Positions 1-6,389 are shown, counted from the stretch's first letter. The stretch is DNA of 7,236 bases from Pseudomonadota bacterium (GCA_023435945.1 JAEZLB010000208.1:1-7236); one strand, 5' to 3'. Notes: generated from the letters alone by a model not told the origin. Translations and numbers: made by a program.

Positions 1-525
1 TGGCAGGAGCGCGCGGAAATAGGCGTCCCAGTTGATATCGCCCTCCTTCGCAGCAAGCGCGGCTGCTTCCGGGGCACTACCCACCGTCGGCGATGGCATC
101 GCCACGACCGGCTCGGCTGCTGCCGAAGCAGACGCCTGAGACTTGCCTTCGATGGCATCGATAAGGCGTCTTTCCAATTGCGGTGGCAAGGGCTCCAGGC
201 TCGCGACTTCCTGCCCATCGGCTAACTGGCTTAACTGGTCGGCGACGAAACCGCTGGCTTCCAGCGCAGCATCGATGGCCGATTGCGTGACTGGCGCCTT
301 GCCGTTGCGCAACGCATCGAACAGGTTTTCCGTCAGATGGCAGGCCGACACCATAGGTGCGATGTTCATGAAACCGGCACCGCCCTTGATGGTATGGAAG
401 GAACGGAACACGGTGTTCAGCGCATCCATGTCGTCCGGCGACCTTTCCAGCTTGAGCAGGTATTCTTCGACGTTGACCGCCAGGTCCATGGCTTCAACGA
501 CGAAATCCTTCAGCATGTCATCCAT
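1..525 (-). CDS. cheA: Chemotaxis histidine kinase CheA, N-terminal part (runs off left edge)
   Basis: The visible 175 codons start at ATG 525-523 and stay open to base 1. The protein begins MDDMLKDFVVEA and reaches an Hpt (P1) domain with the signature FHTIKGGAGF; the phospho-accepting histidine is residue 44. The helical Hpt domain covers about residues 1-110. An Ala/Pro/Ser-rich linker (about 135-160) follows, and then the sequence INWDAYFRALL, which looks like the start of the next segment. The dimerisation, kinase and CheW-like domains lie outside the window. CheA autophosphorylates in receptor-CheW arrays at the membrane and passes phosphate from this histidine to CheY. The sequence style (a VEA helix, then PDDMDALN, then the HTIKGGAGF motif) resembles the polar-flagellum CheA of pseudomonads and betaproteobacteria. 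The start overlaps the cheZ stop by one base (TGATG), which indicates translational coupling; only a weak GGGG stretch precedes it. The identification is very secure. Confidence 0.95.
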   Translation of the reverse strand, partial: MDDMLKDFVVEAMDLAVNVEEYLLKLERSPDDMDALNTVFRSFHTIKGGAGFMNIAPMVSACHLTENLFDALRNGKAPVTQSAIDAALEASGFVADQLSQLADGQEVASLEPLPPQLERRLIDAIEGKSQASASAAAEPVVAMPSPTVGSAPEAAALAAKEGDINWDAYFRALLP

Positions 526-1373
526 CAGAACCCCAGATCGGCGAGCAGGTTGTCTACGTCATCCTGGCCCAAGGCATTCTTGGGCAAATCGGGACCGGAC
601 ATCAGGTCAGCCGGCTTGTCATCCTGCTTAAAAGGCACATGTTCGGGCGCATTGTCGCGCAGGATTTTCATCAGTTCCTGCTCATGTGCCTGCGTGATGC
701 TCACGATTTTCTTGATGATCTGGCCGGTGATATCCTGGAAGTCCTGCGCCATCATGATTTCCATCATGCGCGCCTTCTGCCGCTCGGCGGTCTGCGCCGC
801 GAGCTGCGCGAAATGACGCGACTGCTCGGCCAGTGCCTTGAATTCTTCCACTGACATCTTGCCCTCGAACATCTGTTCCCACGATGCAGCAAGTGCCTGG
901 GATTCGGCCAGCAGGTTTTCCTCTTCCGGCAATCCTTCCTCGATCGCATTCAGGACTTTTACCGCCGCCTTTTCCGTCAGCTCAGCCACGTACTCCAGCC
1001 TGCCGCGCGCGCTGGAGAATTCCGACGTCGAGTTCATCAGCATCTGGTCATAACCCAGCTCGCGCATCGCATCGTGCAGATGGCGCGTGCAGCGACCGAC
1101 CTGCGCATACAAGTCGGCAGATTCTTCCGACTCCGCCTGCGCATCAGATACGGCTGCGGATAATATTGTCCCGGCGGCTTGCGGCATTGCGCCCGGAACC
1201 GCTTCAGCAACGACCTCACGCTGCTCGGCAATCGAATCAAACAGAGCCTCCAGGTCATCCTCATCGGTACCGGCTTGCACGGCCGCTGCCGGCTCGGGTT
1301 GTGCATCCGTGACCGCCAGACCTTCCGCTATGGAATCAAACAATGCTTCCAAGTCTTCTGCTTCGCTTGCCAT
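525..1373 (-). CDS. cheZ: CheY-P phosphatase CheZ
   Basis: The 282-aa product removes phosphate from CheY-P to end a chemotactic signal. The catalytic helix reads MMAQDFQDITGQIIKK; by comparison with E. coli CheZ (Asp143/Gln147) the key residues are Asp214 and Gln218. The C-terminus ends in DDVDNLLADLGF (271-282), the usual CheY-binding tail. The central part (about 85-240) is the long helical hairpin that dimerises into a four-helix bundle. The protein is longer than E. coli CheZ (about 214 aa) because of an N-terminal extension of about 80 residues containing EDLEALFDSIAE (6-17) and DDLEALFDSIAE (39-50). I chose ATG 1373 because GAGGA lies 11 nt upstream; an in-frame TTG at 1391 would place that Shine-Dalgarno inside the gene. 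cheA follows with a one-base overlap, so the two form an operon, probably transcribed from a FliA promoter at 1484-1510. No cheY lies directly upstream. Confidence 0.95.
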   Translation of the reverse strand: MASEAEDLEALFDSIAEGLAVTDAQPEPAAAVQAGTDEDDLEALFDSIAEQREVVAEAVPGAMPQAAGTILSAAVSDAQAESEESADLYAQVGRCTRHLHDAMRELGYDQMLMNSTSEFSSARGRLEYVAELTEKAAVKVLNAIEEGLPEEENLLAESQALAASWEQMFEGKMSVEEFKALAEQSRHFAQLAAQTAERQKARMMEIMMAQDFQDITGQIIKKIVSITQAHEQELMKILRDNAPEHVPFKQDDKPADLMSGPDLPKNALGQDDVDNLLADLGF

Positions 1374-1384
1374 GATAGGTAATG

Positions 1385-1389
1385 TCCTC
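1385..1389 (-). promoter_or_regulatory. Ribosome binding site of cheZ
   Basis: The minus strand reads GAGGA, 11 nt before ATG 1373. The spacing is somewhat long, but this is the only purine-rich match nearby. It favours the ATG start over the upstream in-frame TTG, which would overlap this site. Confidence 0.5.
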
Positions 1390-1483
1390 AATCTGATTCA
1401 AACGCTGATTCCCGCAGAGCCATGAAGTCCGCTACCGCCTTCATCTACCCTGCCGGGAAAGGGATGACTCCCGTTCCTGTCCT

Positions 1484-1510
1484 ATATCGGCAATTTCCGG
1501 AAAGTCTGTA
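1484..1510 (-). promoter_or_regulatory. Candidate FliA (sigma-28) flagellar promoter for cheZA
   Basis: On the minus strand TACA (1510-1507) is followed by a 15-nt spacer and GCCGATAT (1491-1484). The enterobacterial sigma-28 consensus is TAAA-N15-GCCGATAA, so the match is 3/4 and 7/8 with exact spacing. It points into cheZ and leaves a leader of about 110 nt before ATG 1373. Its position upstream of a chemotaxis operon makes it credible, since late flagellar and chemotaxis genes are commonly FliA-dependent. It is identified by eye, without a matrix score. Confidence 0.6.
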
Positions 1511-1638
1511 GGGGAGAATATTGTTTATGTAATGCCAATACCACTGAAGCGCCTGGCAGAACTTCCTTGTCATGCTGGCATCAGTAAGCCTAGATGCCGC
1601 ATCCAGCGGCCCGAACCAGCTTGTCTTTTTTTCTATTT

Positions 1639-1646
1639 AGGAGGAG
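1639..1646 (+). promoter_or_regulatory. Strong Shine-Dalgarno site of the GSP26-like gene
   Basis: AGGAGGAG lies 6 nt before ATG 1653, a near-perfect anti-16S match. It fixes the start of the downstream gene and suggests efficient translation. A T-rich stretch (1626-1633) lies just upstream. A weak sigma-70-like pair, TTGTCA (1567-1572) and TAGATG (1591-1596) with an 18-nt spacer, may be its promoter. Confidence 0.75.
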
Positions 1647-1652
1647 ACCGAC

Positions 1653-2168
1653 ATGGACGTAAAACCGCAAGCCGACCAGGACATGGCCAAAGTGGCCGAA
1701 CTGGTAAAGGAAATCAAGTTTGCGATGCTGACGACACAATGTCCGGACGGAAGCCTGCATAGCCGACCCATGAGCACCTTGCAGATGGATGAAGATGGCC
1801 ATCTCTGGTTTTTCACCAGCCGACATTCCACGAAGATCAGCGATATTGATGAACATTGCGCGGTCAATCTCGCTTATTCCAGAACGGATAAGCAGGATTA
1901 CCTGTCGGTCAGCGGCACTGCGGAAGTCATCCGCGACCGTAGCAAAATGGAAGCTTTGTGGACGCCCTGGCTGAAGCCCTGGTTTCAGGATGGCCTGGAT
2001 GATCCGGAACTCATCCTGCTGAGGGTGCGCATGGACGAGGCGGATTACTGGGATGCACCGGGCAGCGCGGTCAAACGCCTGTACGGATTATCCAAGGGCG
2101 CCATGACCGGCGATACCGATGCACTGGGCGAATATGGCCATGTGCAGAATCCCTCATTGAGGCATTAA
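1653..2168 (+). CDS. Pyridoxamine 5'-phosphate oxidase-like FMN-binding protein (general stress protein 26 family)
   Basis: The 171-aa soluble protein has the compact FMN-binding split-barrel layout. A helical N-terminus (VAELVKEIKFAMLTT) leads into strands carrying SRPMSTLQMDEDGHLWFFTS, then STKISDIDEHCAVNLAYS, and DYLSVSGTAEVIRDRSKMEALWTPWLKPWF. This order and the length match the COG3871 / Pyrid_ox_like group (B. subtilis GSP26, Xanthomonas Xac2369), not PdxH. Known members bind FMN or FAD and mostly lack pyridoxamine phosphate oxidase activity; the substrate of this one cannot be told from sequence. The last 30 residues (TGDTDALGEYGHVQN) are polar and probably flexible. The start is ATG 1653 with AGGAGGAG 6 nt upstream. 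It is divergent from cheZ, monocistronic, and ends at the hairpin at 2188-2216. A role in stress or redox metabolism is inferred from the family name only. Confidence 0.88.
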   Translation: MDVKPQADQDMAKVAELVKEIKFAMLTTQCPDGSLHSRPMSTLQMDEDGHLWFFTSRHSTKISDIDEHCAVNLAYSRTDKQDYLSVSGTAEVIRDRSKMEALWTPWLKPWFQDGLDDPELILLRVRMDEADYWDAPGSAVKRLYGLSKGAMTGDTDALGEYGHVQNPSLRH

Positions 2169-2187
2169 ACGCTTTCCGCCATAAAAG

Positions 2188-2216
2188 AACGGCAGAGGCA
2201 AAAGCGCTCTGCCGTT
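2188..2216. terminator. Bidirectional rho-independent terminator
   Basis: AACGGCAGAG (2188-2197) and CTCTGCCGTT (2207-2216) form a perfect 10-bp stem around a 9-nt loop. On the plus strand it is followed by TT and then CCTTGACGTTTTT; on the minus strand it is followed by TTCTTTTAT. It sits between the convergent stops at 2168 (plus) and 2246 (minus), so it probably ends both transcripts. Confidence 0.85.
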
Positions 2217-2245
2217 TTCCTTGACGTTTTTCCTTCAGCGCTCCC

Positions 2246-3361
2246 CTAGCGACCGGCGCGACGTGCCTGTTGCGGCTTTGGGGCCGCCCTACCACGATGG
2301 GCGGGACCGGGCGGAGTAATCGATGGTTCGGACGCCTCAGGATTCTCCGCTGCCGCAGCAGAAGCGGAGCTGTAATGGCTTCCGGGAGGTGCCCCCTCGT
2401 TCGTGATGGCGGGCGCCTTGGGCGAGCGTTGCGGTGGAGGGGGGACTGCTGAGTACTCCCCTTCCTTGCGCGCTGCCACTGCATCCGACACGGCCGCCAG
2501 CACTTGCTTGAGCGGCGGTATCTTGACAGGCTTGGTCAGGGTGCCGGCACGTGAAGCCGAAGTGCGGGATGCGGCCTTTTTCTTGCCGCTTTTTGCGACG
2601 CTAGCCCCTCCAGCCGCCACCGCATTTTTTCCCTTAGCCGCCACGCCCTTTGAGGAACCTGCCTTGTTGGCTGCAGCACTCCGCTTGCCTGCAGCTTCCT
2701 TCGCCCCGGCCTGCTGATCTGCTTCAGAACGTGACGCAGTACGGGATGAGACCCGCTGAGCGGGAGCCGTTGCCTGCTTGGTCGCCGCTTTTGCAGTCTT
2801 CGTGCCAGCCGTAGCAGGTTTAGCCGCCTTGGCCGGCTGGACGGTTTTGCCTGACGTTGCTGTCTTGCCAGCTTTGGCCTGGGTCTTCGCAACCTTCTTG
2901 GTTTGTACGGTTTTTTTTGCTCCGGGAGCTGCCTTCCTGGCCGACACGGATTTCTGGGCTGATTGCGCAACGCTTGCTGTGCGAGTTGTTGACTTGGAGG
3001 ATGCGGCACCAGCCTTCCGTTTCCCCGGGGTGCCTGTGCTTGCCTTGCTGCCGGCACCATTCATCTGTGCGGCCTGCTTTTCGTAGCGTGCCAGGGTCTC
3101 CTCAAACAATTTTTGCTTAATGACCGTATTCTTGTTGCCTTTCGAAGCATGAGCAGCATGCGGCGTAATGAGCCCCCGCGCTTCCCGTATCTGGCGCTCA
3201 GCCAGATCGCGGTATTTATTGCGCGCGGCGCGGGCACGCTTGATGCGCTGGGACAAGCCTTTTTCACTCAGCTCTTTCACCTGCGGCAGAAAACTCTCAC
3301 TGATGAGTCGGTACTCGACTTCGGTGCTTAACTTCTTCGCAGTGGTACGTGGGATCGTCAT
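2246..3361 (-). CDS. Uncharacterised protein with long histone-H1-like Lys/Ala-rich tail
   Basis: I recognise no named family for this 371-aa protein. Residues 1-100 look folded and helical (KLSTEVEYRLISESFLPQVKE, then RIKRARAARNKYRDLAERQIREARG, and IKQKLFEETLARYEKQ). Residues 95-212 contain no Asp or Glu at all and are almost entirely Ala, Lys, Thr, Ser, Gly, Gln and Pro, with AKAAK/KPATA-type units as in histone H1 tails, bacterial AlgP and Bordetella BpH1. A second basic stretch (about 216-290) follows. Then come a short ordered-looking segment PLKQVLAAVSDAVAARKEGEY (284-303) and a Pro/Ala/Ser-rich end with a basic tip (KPQQARRAGR). There is no signal peptide or membrane segment. A role in DNA or RNA binding is inferred from charge alone. 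I chose ATG 3361 because GGAG lies 5 nt upstream; the longer reading back to 3517 has an unlike N-terminus. The stop is TAG, 30 nt from the shared terminator. Confidence 0.8.
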   Translation of the reverse strand: MTIPRTTAKKLSTEVEYRLISESFLPQVKELSEKGLSQRIKRARAARNKYRDLAERQIREARGLITPHAAHASKGNKNTVIKQKLFEETLARYEKQAAQMNGAGSKASTGTPGKRKAGAASSKSTTRTASVAQSAQKSVSARKAAPGAKKTVQTKKVAKTQAKAGKTATSGKTVQPAKAAKPATAGTKTAKAATKQATAPAQRVSSRTASRSEADQQAGAKEAAGKRSAAANKAGSSKGVAAKGKNAVAAGGASVAKSGKKKAASRTSASRAGTLTKPVKIPPLKQVLAAVSDAVAARKEGEYSAVPPPPQRSPKAPAITNEGAPPGSHYSSASAAAAENPEASEPSITPPGPAHRGRAAPKPQQARRAGR

Positions 3362-3432
3362 AAAGTCTCCGTAGCGTAGATAATGCCCGTTCGAACCTCT
3401 GCTCTTGAAAAAGTTGCCGGAACCTTTTCCGA

Positions 3433-3460
3433 TTTGTACGCCTGTTATGGGCGATGTCAG
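3433..3460 (-). promoter_or_regulatory. Possible sigma-70 promoter for the H1-like gene
   Basis: On the minus strand CTGACA (3460-3455) is separated by 16 nt from TACAAA (3438-3433). These match TTGACA at 5 of 6 and TATAAT at 4 of 6. The pair lies in the 140-bp gap after the GGDEF gene, about 70 nt before ATG 3361, so the H1-like gene may have its own transcript. It was found by eye only and no obvious terminator precedes it. Confidence 0.3.
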
Positions 3461-3501
3461 AAACAAGGAAGAAAATTCGGCAAAGCGCTCGTCATTTTTC
3501 C

Positions 3502-4926
3502 TTAGAACACCTCGCACGCCACTGCATCTCTGTCCGTCTGCCTCACCCTCACCATCAGCTTGTCCGCACTGTCCAGCACTGCCTCGATATTATCGGGCGG
3601 CGTGGTGAAACTGGCGGCACCCATATTGAAGCTCAGCGGCCACTGCTCCTTTTCCATCAAGGCGGCCATTTTTTCCTTGAGATGATAGGCCGTGCGACAG
3701 GTGGCATCGGTATCGCTTTCCGACAACAGGATCGCGAATTCATCGCCACTCAGGCGACCAATCGCATCGATCTTCCGCATATTTTCCTGCAGCTCGCGCG
3801 CCACCCGCTTCAGCAGCCGGTCGCCGGCATGATGACCCAGCGTATCGTTCACCTGCCTGAAATTGCTGCAGTCGAAATAAATCAGCGAAAATGGATGACC
3901 ATAACGTTTTGCGCGTTCGATTTCCCTGTCGAGCGCTGCATAAAAACCGCTACGGTTCAAGGTACCGGTCAGGCTGTCGTGCTTCGCCTGGCGCAAGCCG
4001 TCTTCGCGCAACTGTTTCAGGCGGGCCTGCATGCCGAGCAGCAGCAGCACGACCAGAAAATCCATGCCGCGATCGATTTGCCACATCACATCCTGATGAA
4101 GGCCGGCTTCGCGCCCTATCAGTACTTGAACCACCAGCGCAGCTATGGCAAAACCTATGCCCCAGCGAATACCCACGAACCAGCCCACGAACAAGGTGGG
4201 CACCAGGTGTACAGGTAAGAGGCTGACATTGACGCCGGTGGCGACATCAACCGCTGCCACGGCCAGAAAGGCCACCATGCCGATAGCCATGGCCAGCTGC
4301 CGCGGTAACAAGGTGCGGCGCTCCCAGCTGCGCACCCGAAAAGGCTGATATCCGGACCGGCGGCGCCAGCGGCGCAGGACATACAAGCGCCACAAGCCGC
4401 TGATCGCAAGATAGGCAATCAGTGCCGTGATGGTGGCCAGCACCAGCAGGCCGAAACTGAGAGCGGGTCCCACACCTACCGCCCAGTCCGCCAGATTGTC
4501 CAGCAAACCCTGAATATCCGCCCGGCTTCTCCTGGTGATCAATTCGTTCACCTTTTCGCCCAGCATGGCTTCTCCGCCCCCGCTACCGTCCGCCCCCGAC
4601 GGCGTTGCGCCAAGGAGAAAATTCCCTAGCCGGTAGGCGATGTAATACATCGGAGCGAAGGTCAGCGGATTGCTGATGAAAGTGCCAAGGGCGGCAACCG
4701 GCAGATTGGCGCGTGCAATGATCGCAAACAGGGCCGATACCGGGATTTGGCCAAAGGGCATCAGGATGCCGAAGAAAAGCCCCACCGCCGCACCGAGCGC
4801 AACCGACTGCCGGTTGAATTGCCACAAGAAATGATGCTGCAGGTGGCGGCCAAAAGGCCGCAGTAGCCGGCTGTTCCGGATTTTCTCGGGAGTAGGAAAA
4901 TATTTGAAGAAACGTGATCGGCGCAT
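3502..4926 (-). CDS. DUF2062 - membrane sensor - GGDEF protein, putative diguanylate cyclase
   Basis: The 474-aa inner-membrane protein has three modules. Residues 5-185 match DUF2062: FFKYFPTPEKIR, LWQFNRQSVALGAAVGLFFG, PFGQIPVSALFAII and FISNPLTFAPMYYIAYRLG, with a further membrane helix at 153-180. Residues 208-300 form about four more helices around VDVATGVNVSLLPVHLVPT, like the MASE-type sensors ahead of many GGDEF domains and kinases. Residues 312-474 are GGDEF: HDSLTGTLNR, FDCSNFRQVNDTLGHHAGD, then SGDEF (403-407). Metal ligand Asp352 and Glu406 are kept, and an inhibitory I-site RKID (394-397) sits exactly five residues before SGDEF. Deviations are Ser for the first Gly, Ser for the second Asp of DxD, and a degenerate C-terminal YxxK region (LMVRVRQTDRD). 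Activity (2 GTP to c-di-GMP) is likely but unproven. ATG 4926 is chosen because GAGG lies 5 nt upstream and DUF2062 starts there; a GTG at 5046 is also open. Confidence 0.88.
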   Translation of the reverse strand: MRRSRFFKYFPTPEKIRNSRLLRPFGRHLQHHFLWQFNRQSVALGAAVGLFFGILMPFGQIPVSALFAIIARANLPVAALGTFISNPLTFAPMYYIAYRLGNFLLGATPSGADGSGGGEAMLGEKVNELITRRSRADIQGLLDNLADWAVGVGPALSFGLLVLATITALIAYLAISGLWRLYVLRRWRRRSGYQPFRVRSWERRTLLPRQLAMAIGMVAFLAVAAVDVATGVNVSLLPVHLVPTLFVGWFVGIRWGIGFAIAALVVQVLIGREAGLHQDVMWQIDRGMDFLVVLLLLGMQARLKQLREDGLRQAKHDSLTGTLNRSGFYAALDREIERAKRYGHPFSLIYFDCSNFRQVNDTLGHHAGDRLLKRVARELQENMRKIDAIGRLSGDEFAILLSESDTDATCRTAYHLKEKMAALMEKEQWPLSFNMGAASFTTPPDNIEAVLDSADKLMVRVRQTDRDAVACEVF

Positions 4927-5240
4927 TCCTACCTCTATCAAAGCCAGCGATGTGAGACCTGTCCCGGCGCCTGCTTGCTTTGCATTGTAGAGAACGGTTT
5001 TTATGGCTGGCTTGCGCAGGTCGGCGTTTTCCGGCGATTGCCGCACCGCCTGCCGTAAATAGGAGCACTGCCGGCAAGGCGAGTTCCGTTACCGCGATGC
5101 CTCTTCAGCGTCTTGCTGCGTTTTTCCTGTTTGAACCATCTCTGCTTGAAATAGCTCTATTTCCCGCCCCTGCCTTTCTGTCAAAGTCAGCAGGCGGGAT
5201 GAGCTTGTCCCGCGCGAGCATACAAGGAAGCAGATTCGAC
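4927..5240. promoter_or_regulatory. Divergent intergenic region between GGDEF gene and AI-2E permease gene
   Basis: This 314-bp stretch holds no gene I can support, although the reading frames of both neighbours stay open into it. On the minus strand TACAAT (4989-4984), 57 nt before the GGDEF start, is a fair -10 box without a clear -35. On the plus strand TTGAAC (5131-5136) is a weak -35 with no convincing -10. An imperfect hairpin lies at 5162-5199. AAGGA (5224-5228) is the likely ribosome binding site of the permease, with a long 12-nt spacing. Confidence 0.5.
5162..5199 (+). repeat. Imperfect inverted repeat (hairpin) in the permease leader
   Basis: TCCCGCCCCTGC (5162-5173) can pair with GCAGGCGGGA (5190-5199) apart from a two-base CC bulge. 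The loop can extend the helix through CTTT (5174-5177) and AAAG (5183-5186). The right arm covers the first base of an alternative in-frame ATG at 5199. No T-run follows, so it is not a standard terminator. Whether it regulates anything is unknown. Confidence 0.4.
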
Positions 5241-6364
5241 ATGGCGCAGGATCATCAGAAACAACCATCCGCCGGGCCGCATTCCGGCAATCGCAGTCCA
5301 CTGCAATTGCTGGTCTATGGCGTGACACTTTTCTATGCACTGGGCCTGTTATGCGTCGCACTCTCGTTGACCCTGTGGTTCGCTGCCGACATCCTGCTAC
5401 TGGTCTTTGCCAGCATACTGCTGGCCGTTTTGCTGCGCAGTTGCAGCAAACTGCTCAGCCATGCCTTGCATCTTCCTGTCAGCCTGTCCCTATTGCTGGT
5501 AATGCTGTTGCTGATTCTGGTTTTCAGCCTGATGATTTATCTGCTGGCACCCAGCCTGATCAGCCAGGCGCGGCAGTTATACGAAGCTGTTCCCCTGTCG
5601 GCTGAGCGTCTGTACCTTTATTTATTGCGCTACGAATGGTTTCACAATGTCGTGCAGGCGATACCGCCGATACAGGACATGGTGCCCCAACTCTCCAAGG
5701 TGGTGGATCGGGCTCAGGCCGTATTTTCCAGCGTCCTGAACCTAACCACACAACTGATGCTGGTCTTGTTCATCGGGCTGTACCTTGCCGCACAGCCCGG
5801 CGTTTATATCCGGGGCCTGCTCAAACTATTCCCTCATGACAAAAGCCCCGCATGCAGGCAGTACTGCATGAACTGGAGCAAACGCTGACACTCTGGCTGC
5901 TGGGTAAGATGGCCGGCATGTTCATCATCGGCACCGCAACTGGCATGGCGCTCGCCCTGCTGGAAGTCCCGCTGGCGGGAGCCTTGGGACTGATTACCGG
6001 CCTGCTTAATTTCATTCCTTACCTCGGCCCCGTCCTGGCCGCGATTCCCACGCTACTGATTGCCTTTTCCAAGGAACCGATGCTGGCCTTGTATGCCATG
6101 CTGTTCTACATCGGCCTGCAGCTGGCCGAGAGCTACATACTCACGCCCTTCGTTGACCGTCGCACAGTGTCGTTACCGCCGGCCCTGACTATCACGGTGC
6201 AGGTGATGATGGGGATTTTCTTTGGACTGCTGGGGGTGATGCTGGCTACACCGCTGGCGGCAGTGGCCTATGTGATGATTAACATGCTGTATGTGGAGGA
6301 TGTGCTGGGGAATGACAGTCCTGCACCGGCGGTGTCTGCAGCCCGGATGCCCCCCACGGCATGA
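5241..6364 (+). pseudogene. AI-2E/PerM (YhhT-like) family membrane permease, interrupted by one frameshift
   Basis: The first reading frame (5241-5888, 215 aa) gives MAQDHQKQPS, the membrane helices of the N-terminal half, a helical soluble segment, then LMLVLFIGLYLAAQPGVYIRGLLKLFPHDK before going out of frame and stopping. The second frame continues without a gap in similarity from KPRMQAVLHELEQTLTLWLLGKM through the family hallmark GLITGLLNFIPYLGPVLAAIP, then LTPFVDRRTVSLPPALT and FGLLGVMLATPLAAV, and ends YVEDVLG plus a variable tail (stop 6364). Joined, the product would be about 374 aa, normal for the family of inner-membrane transporters and exporters (named for TqsA; true substrates vary). 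Both halves look fully conserved, so the lesion is recent, a sequencing error or bypassed by recoding. Start ATG 5241 has AAGGA upstream; ATG 5199 is an alternative. It is convergent with the MerR gene, 25 bp away. Confidence 0.85.
5841..5870 (+). other. Frameshift site with adjacent hairpin in the permease gene
   Basis: The switch from the first to the second frame (a -1 change, one base missing) must occur in or near AAAA (5841-5844) G CCCC (5846-5849). An ancestral run of five A (giving DKKPRMQ) or five C (giving DKSPRMQ) would restore the frame. One base further downstream, CATGCAG (5851-5857) and CTGCATG (5864-5870) form a perfect 7-bp stem with a 6-nt loop. CCC can re-pair perfectly with CCC one base back, but the hairpin lies closer than in usual programmed -1 sites, so a simple indel is the more likely reading. 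Confidence 0.7.
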
Positions 6365-6389
6365 ATGCGGTGCGGTATATACGCTTGCC

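Noticed and set aside
1374..1391. In-frame TTG start for cheZ at 1391
   Set aside because: It would overlap the GAGGA site that correctly precedes ATG 1373, and TTG starts are rare.
143..1425. Several long plus-strand open frames opposite cheA and cheZ
   Set aside because: They are antisense shadows of securely identified genes, with no domain-like sequence or ribosome binding sites.
1571..1616. Imperfect GCTGG/CCAGC inverted repeat upstream of the GSP26-like gene
   Set aside because: The pairing is interrupted and short; I could not support an operator or a structured leader.
1532..1762. 76-codon plus-strand frame overlapping the start of the GSP26-like gene
   Set aside because: It runs in a different frame through the strong Shine-Dalgarno and the real start, and its product has no recognisable character.
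2403..3120. Long plus-strand frames opposite the H1-like gene, rich in hydrophobic residues
   Set aside because: The reverse complement of Lys/Ala-rich codons automatically yields Phe/Leu/Ala/Gly-rich frames; this is a composition artefact.
3362..3517. N-terminal extension of the H1-like protein back to 3517
   Set aside because: It overlaps the 3' end of the GGDEF gene and the candidate promoter, and a good Shine-Dalgarno fixes ATG 3361.
4276..4283. GCCGATAG (and similar GCCGATAC at about 4734 and 5666) as further FliA -10 elements
   Set aside because: They lie inside coding sequence, and the one checked in detail (4276) has no TAAA-like element 15 nt upstream.
5852..6364. The second permease frame as an independent gene starting at ATG 5852
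   Set aside because: No ribosome binding site precedes it, and the two halves together form one normal-length AI-2E family protein.
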